NCBI GenBank assembly: GCA_016874795.1
Contig: VGTG01000012.1
Location: forward strand, 1-59,949
DNA: 59,949 bases
Direction: 5' to 3'
From: Deltaproteobacteria bacterium
GTDB taxonomy: Bacteria; Desulfobacterota; Binatia; UBA12015
A program made the translations under genes and the position numbers. Below, in pieces: positions 32,441 to 40,642 of the stretch; the first letter of the stretch is position 1; each line of letters opens with the position of its first letter. Under the pieces are notes generated by a model. That model was not told the origin of the DNA. It made no database searches and was given only the letters and a program-made list of their open reading frames with translations.

Positions 32441-33403
32441 CTAACCGCGAGCGAGAATGCGCGCGAACCAGCGGTCGGTCTCCTCCGCCCAGCGCCTCGA
32501 GATCGCGCACGGGAAGAACATGAAGCCGTGCGGCATGTCGGGCGCGACGAAGAGCTCGACCTCGCTTCCGGCCGCGGCCCAGCGCGAGGCGAGCATCAGC
32601 GTGTCGTCGAGGAGGTGGTCCGTCGTGCCGACGCTCATCCGCGCCGGCGGCAGACCGCGGAGATTGGCGAAGGCCGGCGAGATCGAGGGATCGCGCCGCT
32701 CGTCGTCGGTACGGCCGGGCAGGTAGCAGTCCGAGAAGAAGCGGATCGCGGCGGGATCGAGCACGTCCGGACCGTCGTGCGGGCGGAGGCCGCGCTGGCT
32801 TGGCGAGCGTCCGAAGTCGTAGACGCCGAAGACGAGGTTCGCACCGGCGAAGCGCTCGATCGCGCGGAGCTCGTCGCGTACGCGCAGGAGCACCGCGGCG
32901 GCCATGTAGCCGCCTGCCGATTCGCCTCCCGTCAAGAGCCGCGCGCTGCCGAGCTCGCGCTCCGCGTTCTCGAGGAGCCAAGCGGCAACGGCAACGCCAT
33001 CGTCCGGCCCTGCCGGGAACGGGTGCTCGGGTGCGAGGCGATAGTCGACGGAGACGACCGCGAGCCCGTGGGAGCGCGCGAGCTCGCGGTTCGAGATGTC
33101 GTTCATGACGGCGGCGCCCGTGATCATGCCGCCGCCGTGGAAGTGCAGGTAGACGCCCTTCGGAGGTCCGTCCGGGAGGAAGACGCGGCACGGGACGCCG
33201 GCGATCTCGCGCTCGCTCCCCTCGGCGAGGACCACGAAGCGCTTCGCCATGTGCTCGCGTCGCTCGAGCGCGATCCGCAACGGATCGGTGGACGTCGGCT
33301 CCTTCGTCGGTCCGAGGTACTCGCGGAAGGCCTCGATCCCGCCGGCGACGGCGGCTCGCGCTTCGGCGCGCTCCTTTTCGATGTCGTCCGACCAGAGCTG
33401 CAT
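32441..33403 (-). CDS. Alpha/beta hydrolase of the hormone-sensitive lipase (HSL) family
   Basis: A 320-residue protein with the HSL plan: oxyanion motif HFHGGGMITG, SVDYRLAPEHPFPAGPDD, nucleophile Ser162 in GGESAGG, an Asp in VGTTDHLLDD and the catalytic His in PDMPHGFMF. It probably hydrolyses short or medium acyl esters. No signal peptide, so it is intracellular. The ATG was chosen for the GGGAGGGAGG ribosome binding site; the frame continues upstream into dyad element 3. Confidence 0.9.
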   Translation of the reverse strand: MQLWSDDIEKERAEARAAVAGGIEAFREYLGPTKEPTSTDPLRIALERREHMAKRFVVLAEGSEREIAGVPCRVFLPDGPPKGVYLHFHGGGMITGAAVMNDISNRELARSHGLAVVSVDYRLAPEHPFPAGPDDGVAVAAWLLENAERELGSARLLTGGESAGGYMAAAVLLRVRDELRAIERFAGANLVFGVYDFGRSPSQRGLRPHDGPDVLDPAAIRFFSDCYLPGRTDDERRDPSISPAFANLRGLPPARMSVGTTDHLLDDTLMLASRWAAAGSEVELFVAPDMPHGFMFFPCAISRRWAEETDRWFARILARG

Positions 33404-33426
33404 CGGCCTCCCTCCCGCGTCAGAAT

Positions 33427-33518
33427 GGGGTCCGGTTCGATTCGGCGCATCTGCACCCAGGCTCATTCAGTCTCGTTGCCGAGCCCCGGTCCAGATGCGC
33501 GGTAACGAACCGGACCCC
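33427..33518. repeat. Dyad-symmetric intergenic element, about 92 bp (element 3)
   Basis: The ends are imperfect 27-nt inverted repeats (33427-33453 and 33492-33518): GGGGTCCGGTTCG pairs with CGAACCGGACCCC and GCGCATCTG with CAGATGCGC. A nested GGCTC/GAGCC pair (33460-33464 and 33481-33485) shares exactly the same centre. It contains no gene and sits between an SDR pseudogene and the HSL-family gene. It is shorter and of a different sequence from elements 1 and 2. Confidence 0.8.
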
Positions 33519-33534
33519 CCTGGACGAGGGCCCC

Positions 33535-34083
33535 CTAGACGAGGGCGAGCTGGCGGCAGAGGCGCTGCGCCAGCACGAGCTTTCCCTCCCACTCGGCGGC
33601 ACCGGCGTCGGTCGCGAGCCAGGCGATCACCGCCGCCGCGACTTCCGGCGGAGCACCGCGGAGATGCTCGTCGAGATCGGTCGCCGCGCCGCGGAGCGCG
33701 CGCATCGCTGCGGTCTCCGTGTATCCGGGATCCACGTTGAAGACGCGGATGCCGTCGCCGCGGTGCTCGACGTGGAGGATCCCCGCCATGCGATGGAACG
33801 CCGCCTTCGAGGCCGCGTACGCGAATCCCCAGCCGCCCTTTCCGACGGGGCCGGGCGGATCCATCTGCCCCTAGCCGGAGGTCAGGTTGACGATCGTTCC
33901 GCCGCCGCGCGCGATCATGCCGGGGAGCACGCGCTGCGTGAGCTGCGTCTGCGCGACGCCTTCCCCCTCCTTCATCGTGCGCGCGGCGAGGACGAGGTCG
34001 AAGCCCTTCTCGGCGAGCGCGATGCTCGTCGCGCAGCCGATCCCGCGGCTCGCGCCCGTGACGCAGGCGACCCGAGGTTGCAC
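33535..34083 (-). pseudogene. Short-chain dehydrogenase pseudogene (amber stop and internal deletion)
   Basis: The N-terminal part reads PRVACVTGASRGIGCATSIA, FDLVLAARTMKEGEG. It then jumps to QLTQRVLPGMIARGGGTIVN, which in normal SDRs comes much later, so roughly 70 residues are lost without a frame change. Directly after NLTSG there is an in-frame TAG, and then the same frame continues GQMDPPGPVGKGGWGFAYAA, SKAAFHRMAGILHVEHRGDG and a full C-terminus. The Tyr-x-x-x-Lys pair survives, but the missing Rossmann section makes the product non-functional. Confidence 0.8.
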
Positions 34084-34096
34084 GCCCGCCAGTCCA

Positions 34097-34360
34097 TCAG
34101 AAGCGGTGACTGATCTCGATGCCGAGCGACCGCGGCGGCTCGTAGTCGCGGATGATGTTCCCGAGCGTGCTCGCGGTCGGGAAGACCTGCTGGAAGTACT
34201 CCTGGTCCGTCAGGTTCTGTTTCCAGAGCGCGAATTGCGAGCGGTCGTCGTTGAAGTCGTAGCTGATGCGCGCGGAGCCGACGCAGAGCCCAGGCCCGAC
34301 GCCGACTCCGGCGTACGGCTCGACGGCGCGAGCGCTCGTCGATCGTCCGGGCGGCCTCTT
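34097..34360 (-). pseudogene. 3' remnant of a TonB-dependent outer-membrane receptor gene
   Basis: The frame from a TAG at 34361-34363 to a TGA codes about 87 residues without a start. Its end is a typical TonB-receptor C-terminus: SARISYDFNDDRSQFALWKQ, NLTDQEYFQQVF, GNIIRDYEPPRSLGIEISHRF, ending in the Phe that is recognised by the Bam machinery. The rest of the receptor, including the plug, is absent. It lies directly upstream of the SDR pseudogene in the same orientation. Confidence 0.75.
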
Positions 34361-34375
34361 CTAGCTATAGCTAGA
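34360..34375. repeat. Perfect 16-bp palindrome at the edge of the receptor remnant
   Basis: TCTAGCTATAGCTAGA equals its own reverse complement and is AT-rich compared with its surroundings. It lies exactly at the truncated 5' edge of the receptor remnant. It could be a deletion junction or a binding site; no function is shown. Confidence 0.6.
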
Positions 34376-34399
34376 GACCGGTCCGGTCGGGTGAAACGA

Positions 34400-34441
34400 A
34401 GCCGGCGCCGTCCCTCATCGGGACGGCGCCGGCTCTTTTTT
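34400..34441. terminator. Strong intrinsic-terminator-like hairpin
   Basis: AGCCGGCGCCGTCCC pairs with the following GGGACGGCGCCGGCT across a very short loop, and six T's follow on the plus strand (CTCTTTTTT). It lies 10 nt after the stop of the lipase-like gene on the minus strand, where the downstream U-tract is poor (TTCGTTTC). It may stop both directions. The plus-strand form has no obvious coding partner. Confidence 0.75.
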
Positions 34442-34450
34442 GGCCTTTAC

Positions 34451-36475
34451 TCAGCTCGGGTCGGCGGGGCAGGGCTCGCCCCCGCACACGTCGACGACCG
34501 CGCCGTCGGGGCGGAGGAACTCCGACTTCTGGACGCGTGCGTCCGGATCGGAGCGCGGGTCGCCGTGGGGATCCTCGCCCGCACGCGGCGCAACGTTCTC
34601 GAGCGGAGGAACGGGCGCGCCGCTGTCCCAGATCACTAGCGCGGAGCCGTTCCACGGGTAGCTCGGGATCGCGGGAATGTCCCAGTAGGGCTCGACGTCC
34701 GGCAGCCGGCCCGGCGTGACGGCCGGCGCGTGGATCCGGGCGCCGATCGTGCGCGCCTCGATCTCCGCAGTCGCCGACGCGACCTGATGGTCGCCGAACG
34801 CGACGTGCATCAGGACCGTGTGTGCGGGCGTCCCGGGCAGAGGGTCGTCCGTCAGGTGATGCGCGTAGCCGCTCGCCTCGCCGCGATCCCAGAGCATCTG
34901 CACCATCTGGATGCCGAGGATCCTCTCGATCCGACCGAGGTACGTCGTGACGTACACCTCGTTGAACGGATCGAAGTCGACGCTCCGATCCAGCAGGATC
35001 GAGTAGTTCATTCCGGGTACGCCGAGGACCGCTCTCGTCCAGTCGATCGCGACCGCCGTCGCGGCGCCGCCCATGATCCCGCCCTGGCTGTTGCCGTCGT
35101 AGTAGAGCTCGCTCCGGTCGATCACCGAGACGCCGTCGCTCCCCTGGAACGACTCGTGCGATGAGAGCCCGTTCTCGTGGATCATCAATCGTCCGAGGAA
35201 CAGCGTGTTCAAGATGCCCTGCTGCGTGCGGTCCGCGAGCGTCGGGAACTTCGAGAAGTCGGTCAGGATCGAGATTGCGTTGCCCACGTCCTGCTCCGAC
35301 ATGCCGATCCACTTCGTCGCGCAGAAGACGAAGTTGTGCTCGTTCGCCATGCTCCGGACGTTGCTCGCACTGACCTCGCCCTCGGCGCCGAGGAGACCGT
35401 GGCCGTACAGCGCGGGCCGCGCCGGAACGGCGGCGCCGTTCGTGCCGGCGAGCGCCGCGAACGGGACGATGCAGCGGAAGTCGGCCGTGTACGTGCCCGT
35501 CCAGGCGGGGAGACCGTCCGCGCCGTAGCTGATCCGTGTTCCGGGGGCGCCGCCACCGGTCATGTAGAGCGGCACCTCGAACGTGCCGCTGATCCGCCGC
35601 GACACGCGGTCGTCGAAGTTCTCCTCGACCTGCGTCACCGTGAACGACGGCGAGGCGTCGCCGAGGCGCGCGAAGGCATCGTCGCGCATGCGAAGGATCC
35701 TCTCGGAAAGGTTCCGCTCGCTCGCGATCGTGAAGTCCCACGCGAGATGGAGATCGCCCCGCGCGACGCCCGCATCCTCGAGGTCCTCGAAGACGTCCTC
35801 GAAGGACTCGCGCCGCGCCTCGAGTACCTCGTCGTTCGTGTTCAGGCGATCGCGGTACGCGCGGAACGCGTCCGGCGGCGGGATCTCCTCGCCCGCGGCA
35901 TTGCGCAGGCCGCGCAGCGCGACGACATAGCGATGTCCTTCCGCGAGCGCCACGGCGGGACGCACGAAGAGCACGCGGTCGGTGTCCGTATTCGCGTCGA
36001 GCTCCGTCCAGTGCGGCACACGCTTGCCCCCGTCGACGTCCCAGATCACGACCGGAGAATCCCCGGCGAGCGAAGCACCGATGTCCGTGATCGGAGCGGC
36101 GCCGGTCTGGGCGAGGTCGAGGCCGGGAACGAACGTGACGATCTGCGTGCCGGGCGAGAAGCCGTCGTTCCGGTTCCACTCGGTCGGATCGACGTGCACG
36201 CCTTCGCGATTCGCCGGCGTCCCTTCGGCCGGGAGCTGGATCCGTCGTCCCGTGTCGGTCGAATCGTCCGCGACCGTGAAGAAGTCACTCGGGAACGGAA
36301 GCAGGCACTTCTTCTGATCGAGCGGATCGCAGGTCGCCGCGTCCGGCGCGTCGACGTCGATCGATCCGTTGAAGGAGTCGCGGTCGTCGCTGCTGCCGCA
36401 ACCGAGGCTGACCAGCAGCGAAAGGAGGAGAGCGGCCGAGAACGATGAATGGGCTCGTTGCACGAGGGAGGTCAT
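34451..36475 (-). CDS. Secreted lipase/esterase-like lipoprotein
   Basis: A 674-residue protein. The lipobox (LVSLGCGSS) is followed by CDPLDQKKCLLPFPSDFFT and beta-rich segments up to about residue 240. A hydrolase part then shows RPALYGHGLLGAEGEV and a nucleophile elbow YDGNSQGGIMGG with Ser463; LMHVAFGDHQVA may give an acid and His. Surface-anchored triacylglycerol or ester hydrolysis is likely but unproven. A second protein in this window with the same general plan is encoded at 51617-53620. A strong hairpin follows the stop codon. Confidence 0.75.
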   Translation of the reverse strand: MTSLVQRAHSSFSAALLLSLLVSLGCGSSDDRDSFNGSIDVDAPDAATCDPLDQKKCLLPFPSDFFTVADDSTDTGRRIQLPAEGTPANREGVHVDPTEWNRNDGFSPGTQIVTFVPGLDLAQTGAAPITDIGASLAGDSPVVIWDVDGGKRVPHWTELDANTDTDRVLFVRPAVALAEGHRYVVALRGLRNAAGEEIPPPDAFRAYRDRLNTNDEVLEARRESFEDVFEDLEDAGVARGDLHLAWDFTIASERNLSERILRMRDDAFARLGDASPSFTVTQVEENFDDRVSRRISGTFEVPLYMTGGGAPGTRISYGADGLPAWTGTYTADFRCIVPFAALAGTNGAAVPARPALYGHGLLGAEGEVSASNVRSMANEHNFVFCATKWIGMSEQDVGNAISILTDFSKFPTLADRTQQGILNTLFLGRLMIHENGLSSHESFQGSDGVSVIDRSELYYDGNSQGGIMGGAATAVAIDWTRAVLGVPGMNYSILLDRSVDFDPFNEVYVTTYLGRIERILGIQMVQMLWDRGEASGYAHHLTDDPLPGTPAHTVLMHVAFGDHQVASATAEIEARTIGARIHAPAVTPGRLPDVEPYWDIPAIPSYPWNGSALVIWDSGAPVPPLENVAPRAGEDPHGDPRSDPDARVQKSEFLRPDGAVVDVCGGEPCPADPS

Positions 36476-36634
36476 CCCGCCCCCTTACACCGGCCGGGTG
36501 GATCGGGCGACCGGATTTCGCCCTCGACGTCGGGTGCGGCGGCTTCCGTCCGGCGGACCGGCCCCGGCACTTGCGCGGCGGTCCCGGAATCGTTCTGTTG
36601 ACCCGATCCAGGCGGAAACCAAGGAGGAAATGAA

Positions 36635-37507
36635 ATGGGACTGCTGGACGGTAAAGTCGCTGTCATCACCGGCGCGGGCGGAGGTCTCGGCCGCACGCAT
36701 GCGCTGCTCTTCGCGAGCGAGGGGGCTCGCATCGTCGTCAACGATCTCGGCGGAGCCCGCGATGGCACCGGCGGCGGCTCGGCGATGGCCGACCAGGTCG
36801 TCAAGGAGATCAAGGCGGCCGGCGGCGAGGCGGTCTCGAACTACGATTCGGTCGCGACGCCCGAGGGCGGCGCGGGCATTTTGAAGACGGCTCTCGACGC
36901 GTTCGGCCGCGTCGACATCCTGGTCAACAACGCGGGTATCCTCCGCGACAAGACGCTGATCAAGACCGAGGAGCCCGACTGGGACGCGGTCATCTCCGTG
37001 CACCTGAAGGGGACGTACTGCGTCACGCGTCCGATCTTCACGCACATGAAGGAGCGCGGCGGCGGAGGCGTCATCGTCAACACGTCTTCGACGTCCGGCC
37101 TGATCGGCAACTTCGGACAGTGCAACTACGGCGCCGCGAAGGCGGGCATCGCCGGCTTCACGCGCTGTCTCGCGCAAGAGGGCTCCAAGTACGGAATCCG
37201 CGTCTGGGGTCTCGCTCCGGTTGCGTTCACCCGCTTGACGGAGGATCTGATGGGCGGCGCCGCGGCGGAGCAGTCGAAGCAGGCGCTCGATCCGGCGAAG
37301 GTCTCGCAGGCCGTCCTCTACATGGTGAGCGATCTCTCCGGGAGCCGCACGGGCCAGTTCCTCTTCGTCAGCGGCGCGCGCGTCGCCGAGCTGAAGATCG
37401 TCGGCCCCGAGGGCATGAAGAAGGAAGGCTTCACCGCGCGCGACATCGCGGACAACGAGGCCGCCGTGTTCTTGCCGAAGGAATCAGGCTTCAACATGTA
37501 CGGCTGA
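36635..37507 (+). CDS. (3R)-hydroxyacyl-CoA dehydrogenase, MFE-2 / 17beta-HSD4 type SDR
   Basis: A 290-residue SDR. LDGKVAVITGAGGGLGRTHA and VVNDLGGARDGTGGGS are diagnostic of the dehydrogenase domain of peroxisomal-type multifunctional enzyme 2. Catalytic residues appear in VNTSSTSGLIGNFGQCNYGA and the adjoining AKAG. The C-terminal extension (EGMKKEGFTARDIADNEAA) is usual for bacterial single-domain forms. It oxidises (3R)-hydroxyacyl-CoA, probably in steroid, branched or long-chain acyl breakdown. AAGGAGGAA precedes the ATG. It stands alone, divergent from the lipase-like gene. Confidence 0.88.
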   Translation: MGLLDGKVAVITGAGGGLGRTHALLFASEGARIVVNDLGGARDGTGGGSAMADQVVKEIKAAGGEAVSNYDSVATPEGGAGILKTALDAFGRVDILVNNAGILRDKTLIKTEEPDWDAVISVHLKGTYCVTRPIFTHMKERGGGGVIVNTSSTSGLIGNFGQCNYGAAKAGIAGFTRCLAQEGSKYGIRVWGLAPVAFTRLTEDLMGGAAAEQSKQALDPAKVSQAVLYMVSDLSGSRTGQFLFVSGARVAELKIVGPEGMKKEGFTARDIADNEAAVFLPKESGFNMYG

Positions 37508-37556
37508 GCCGGCGTCGCGCGGCGGGGCGGGCCGTCCGTAGAGGACTTCGAACATC

Positions 37557-39755
37557 GTGAGACCCTCCTCACCGCCTGCGCGCCGGCTCCTTGCCGCGGG
37601 GATCGGCTACGCCGTCCTCGTGGTCGTGCTCTCGTGGCCGCTCGTCACGCGGCTCGGCACGGCGTTCATCAAGCCGAGCCAGCCGGGCGGCTCCGCGATC
37701 TGGGGTCGAAACGACCTCGACCTCCTCGCCTGGATCCTCGCGTGGACGGCGCACGCGCTCGTCGCGGCGCCGATGGCGCTGTTCCAGGCGAACATCTTCC
37801 ATCCCGCGCCGGACACGCTCGCTTCGTCCGAGCACCTGATCGGGCTCCTGCCGATCAGCGCGCCGGTCTTCCTCGCGACCGGGAACGCCGTCCTCACCTA
37901 CAACGTGACGACGCTCGTCGTGATCTGGCTCGGCGCGGTCTTCACGTACCTCCTCGCGACGGAGTGGAGCGGGCGCGCAGCCGCGGGCTTCCTCGGCGGA
38001 GCGATTTTCGCGCTCGGCGAGGCGAACGTCCTCTCCTTCGTGCGCGTGCACGTGAGCGCGGTCGCGTTGTTCCCCCTGGTGCTGCTGCTCGCCTGGCGGG
38101 CCGTCGACGACCCGCGTCGCTCGCGGCTCGTTGCCCTGGTGCTCGTGACGGCGGTCCAGCTCCTCGCGGGGATCTACGTCGCGTTCGAGCTCTTGGCGCT
38201 TCTTGCGGCCTTCGTTCCGGCGCTCGTCTGGCACGCGCGCCGCCGACGCGGCTCCTGCGTTGCACCGCTCGCGGCGATGGCGCTCGGCGGGCTCGTGCTC
38301 GTTCCGGTCGCGCTGCCGTATCTCCGCGTCCGCGCGGCGGGTGTGCTGCCCGATCTCGAGACCTCGCTCGCGATCGTGCCGACCTTCACGCCGCCGGTGG
38401 GACGGCTCTGGGACGCGATCCTGGCAGACATCACGTGGCCCGGGCTCGTGCTCGCCGCGCTCGGGATCGCGTCGCGGTCCACGCCTGCGGAGATCCGCGC
38501 GGCGCTCGTCTCGATCGGTCTCGTCGGATTCGTGCTGTCGCTCGGACCGACGTTTCCGGGAAGCCCGTACGAGCAGCTGATGCGTTTCGTTCCCGGGTTC
38601 GCCGGAATGCGCGCCCCGTCTCGGTTCCTCGTCTTGACGCACCTCGCGCTCGCGATCGCGGCCACGATGGGTGCGGCGCGTCTCCTGAGAGCGATCGAAT
38701 CGCGGTGGAGGTCGCGCGAAGCGGCACCGGGCGGGGGGCGGCGCCGGCTCGCTGCCGGGTTTGCCGCTTCGACGGTCGCGGCGGCGCTGCTCCTGGTGTG
38801 GGTGCGCGCCCGTCCGCTGCCCCTCCCGATCGTTCGCGATCCGTTGCACGGCGTGTTCATGGCGCCTCACCTGTGGCTCCGCGACCATGCGGCCGATGGT
38901 CCCGTTCTCGACGTGCCGGTCGCGAACTCCGCCCTGCACGCGGGGCTCATGCTCGCGACGACGCGCGCGATGCTGGGCTCGACGCTGCACTGGCTGCCGC
39001 TCTTGAACGGCTACTCGGGGCACGCCCCGGCGAGCCACCGCTTGCTGATGACGCTCGCGCAGCGCCTTCCGGACGAGGAGGCGTTCGCGGAGATCTGCGC
39101 GCTCGCCGCGCCGCGGTGGATCGTCGCGCATACTGCCTTGATGGACGACGCGGAGCGCGAGGCGTGGCGGAAGGCGGACCGGCGTCTGCCGCTGAAGCGT
39201 CACGCCGAGTTCGACCGCAACGTCATCTACGAGGCCGACTGTCCGCCGCCGACGCTTCGCGGAGCGCTCCTCACGGAGCTCTCCGGCACTCCGTCTGAAA
39301 CGAGTCTGCTCGGAACGCCGATGACGCCGCTTCCGACATCCGCTCGGCGGGCGGAGCTGCGGGCGGAAATTCCCACCACGTTGCTCCGCGGCGAGCTCCG
39401 CTGGATTCGGGTCGACGTCGAGAACGAGGGCGATCGAGCGTGGCCCGGTCTCAGCTCCAGCTCGTCCGGCGTCGTCCGCCTCCAGGGCCGCTGGCGGAAT
39501 CCCGACGGGACGGTGCGAGCGACTGGGGAGCCGTATCCGCTCGCCTTCGATCTTGCGCCGGGCCGGGCCGGCCGCGCTCAGCTCGCGGTCCTCGTGCCGA
39601 CGACTCCCGGCGAGTATGACCTCGAGATCGGAGTCGAGCAGGCGGGCAGCGGCTGGTTCGCGGAGAGCGGCGGCAGCGGCGTCTTGCGCCGGAAGATCCG
39701 CGTCCAGGAACCGGTCAGGACGGATGCCGCGCCATCGGCCGAGCGTGCGGCCTGA
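37557..39755 (+). CDS. Large multi-spanning membrane protein, GT-C glycosyltransferase-like
   Basis: A 732-residue protein. The first 450 residues have about 11 hydrophobic helices with long loops, starting RRLLAAGIGYAVLVVVLSWP. The first loop holds GRNDLDLLAWILAWTAHAL, where an acidic D-x-D-like motif resembles GT-C enzymes. A soluble C-terminal part of about 270 residues follows (LDVPVANSALHAGL; WPGLSSSSSGVVRLQGRW). A sugar-transfer role from a polyprenyl phosphate is inferred only from topology. The GTG was taken because no ATG lies near the hydrophobic start. Confidence 0.65.
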   Translation: MRPSSPPARRLLAAGIGYAVLVVVLSWPLVTRLGTAFIKPSQPGGSAIWGRNDLDLLAWILAWTAHALVAAPMALFQANIFHPAPDTLASSEHLIGLLPISAPVFLATGNAVLTYNVTTLVVIWLGAVFTYLLATEWSGRAAAGFLGGAIFALGEANVLSFVRVHVSAVALFPLVLLLAWRAVDDPRRSRLVALVLVTAVQLLAGIYVAFELLALLAAFVPALVWHARRRRGSCVAPLAAMALGGLVLVPVALPYLRVRAAGVLPDLETSLAIVPTFTPPVGRLWDAILADITWPGLVLAALGIASRSTPAEIRAALVSIGLVGFVLSLGPTFPGSPYEQLMRFVPGFAGMRAPSRFLVLTHLALAIAATMGAARLLRAIESRWRSREAAPGGGRRRLAAGFAASTVAAALLLVWVRARPLPLPIVRDPLHGVFMAPHLWLRDHAADGPVLDVPVANSALHAGLMLATTRAMLGSTLHWLPLLNGYSGHAPASHRLLMTLAQRLPDEEAFAEICALAAPRWIVAHTALMDDAEREAWRKADRRLPLKRHAEFDRNVIYEADCPPPTLRGALLTELSGTPSETSLLGTPMTPLPTSARRAELRAEIPTTLLRGELRWIRVDVENEGDRAWPGLSSSSSGVVRLQGRWRNPDGTVRATGEPYPLAFDLAPGRAGRAQLAVLVPTTPGEYDLEIGVEQAGSGWFAESGGSGVLRRKIRVQEPVRTDAAPSAERAA

Positions 39756-39828
39756 CGCGCGAGCCGATCTCCCACACCACTCCGAGCGCGCTGATGACCG
39801 CGGTTGCCGTGACGATCATTTGAAGCAT
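39715..39828 (-). CDS. Small single-helix membrane protein (37 residues)
   Basis: A short frame beginning MLQMIVTATAVISALGVVWE and ending in a basic tail (SRVRPHARPMARHPS). One hydrophobic helix followed by a positive C-terminus is typical of small inner-membrane proteins. A perfect AAAGGAGG ribosome binding site lies 10 nt before the ATG, unusually good for this window. Its last codons overlap the 3' end of the convergent membrane-protein gene. No family was recognised. Confidence 0.45.
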   Translation of the reverse strand: MLQMIVTATAVISALGVVWEIGSRVRPHARPMARHPS

Positions 39829-40078
39829 TGGATCCAAGCCTCCTTTCGAAGACCTCGATGCAGCAAGGCCTATGCCGGTTTCGGAGGGTCGCATCCGTTG
39901 CGATTCCAGTGCGCGAGGTGATGGGACTGTCCACCGTGGAGGACAAACTGTCGACGGATTGCAGCTCGTTCTTCGTCGATTGCTTCGAAGCATCCCCGAG
40001 AGATTCTTGACGCTACGCGCCAAGTCGAAGCTTGCGCGCGAGCCGCACTCGTGGCCAACGAAAGGAGAGGAGGGACTC

Positions 40079-40633
40079 ATGGACTCTCGACTCGCCGTCG
40101 CGGCTTCCGCGGTGCTCCTGCTCGGGATGGAGACGCCCGGCGAAGCCGCCATCGATGCGGTCTGGAAGAAGCACGAGCTGAACGTCGGCTACCAGGGCTT
40201 CACGACGTCGTACTCGTGCGAAGGCTTGAAGGACAAGGTGAAGGCCCTGCTGGTCTTCTTCGGGGCGCGTGAGGAGGGGATGAAGGTGCGCGCCTACGGG
40301 TGCGGGGCCGACCCGTACCGGCCCGCTCCGGCGGTGAATCTGCATCTCGAGTTCGAGACGCTCGCCCCGGCGGACGGCGCGCAGTCCGGCCTCGTCGCCG
40401 CGACCTGGGCCCTGCGGGACGTCTACCCCGAGGTGAAGGTCCAGCAGGAAGCGCCGCAGCACATCACACGCGGCGACTGCGAGATGGTGCAGCGGTTCAC
40501 CGATACGGTCCTTCCGTCGTTCACGCACGAGACGGTGCAGGACCTGACGACCTGCATCCCGCACCGCCTCGACGGGACGATCCCGAGCCTGCGCGTGAAA
40601 GTCCTCGTTCCGGAGCCGACGAAGAAGACTTGA
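40079..40633 (+). CDS. Exported protein of unknown function
   Basis: A 184-residue protein with a short signal-like N-terminus (SRLAVAASAVLLLGMETPGEA). The body has HELNVGYQGFTTSYSCEGLK, VKALLVFFGAREEGMKV and two later Cys (CEMVQRF, TTCIPHRL), which could form disulfides in the periplasm. A GAGAGGAGG site precedes the ATG. The 320 nt before it hold only the small membrane protein on the other strand. The family was not recognised. Confidence 0.7.
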   Translation: MDSRLAVAASAVLLLGMETPGEAAIDAVWKKHELNVGYQGFTTSYSCEGLKDKVKALLVFFGAREEGMKVRAYGCGADPYRPAPAVNLHLEFETLAPADGAQSGLVAATWALRDVYPEVKVQQEAPQHITRGDCEMVQRFTDTVLPSFTHETVQDLTTCIPHRLDGTIPSLRVKVLVPEPTKKT

Positions 40634-40642
40634 GCGCGGGCT

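Noticed and set aside
34376..34441. Riboswitch upstream of the terminator-like hairpin
   Set aside because: No conserved aptamer pattern could be matched and no plus-strand gene follows, so only a hairpin is reported.
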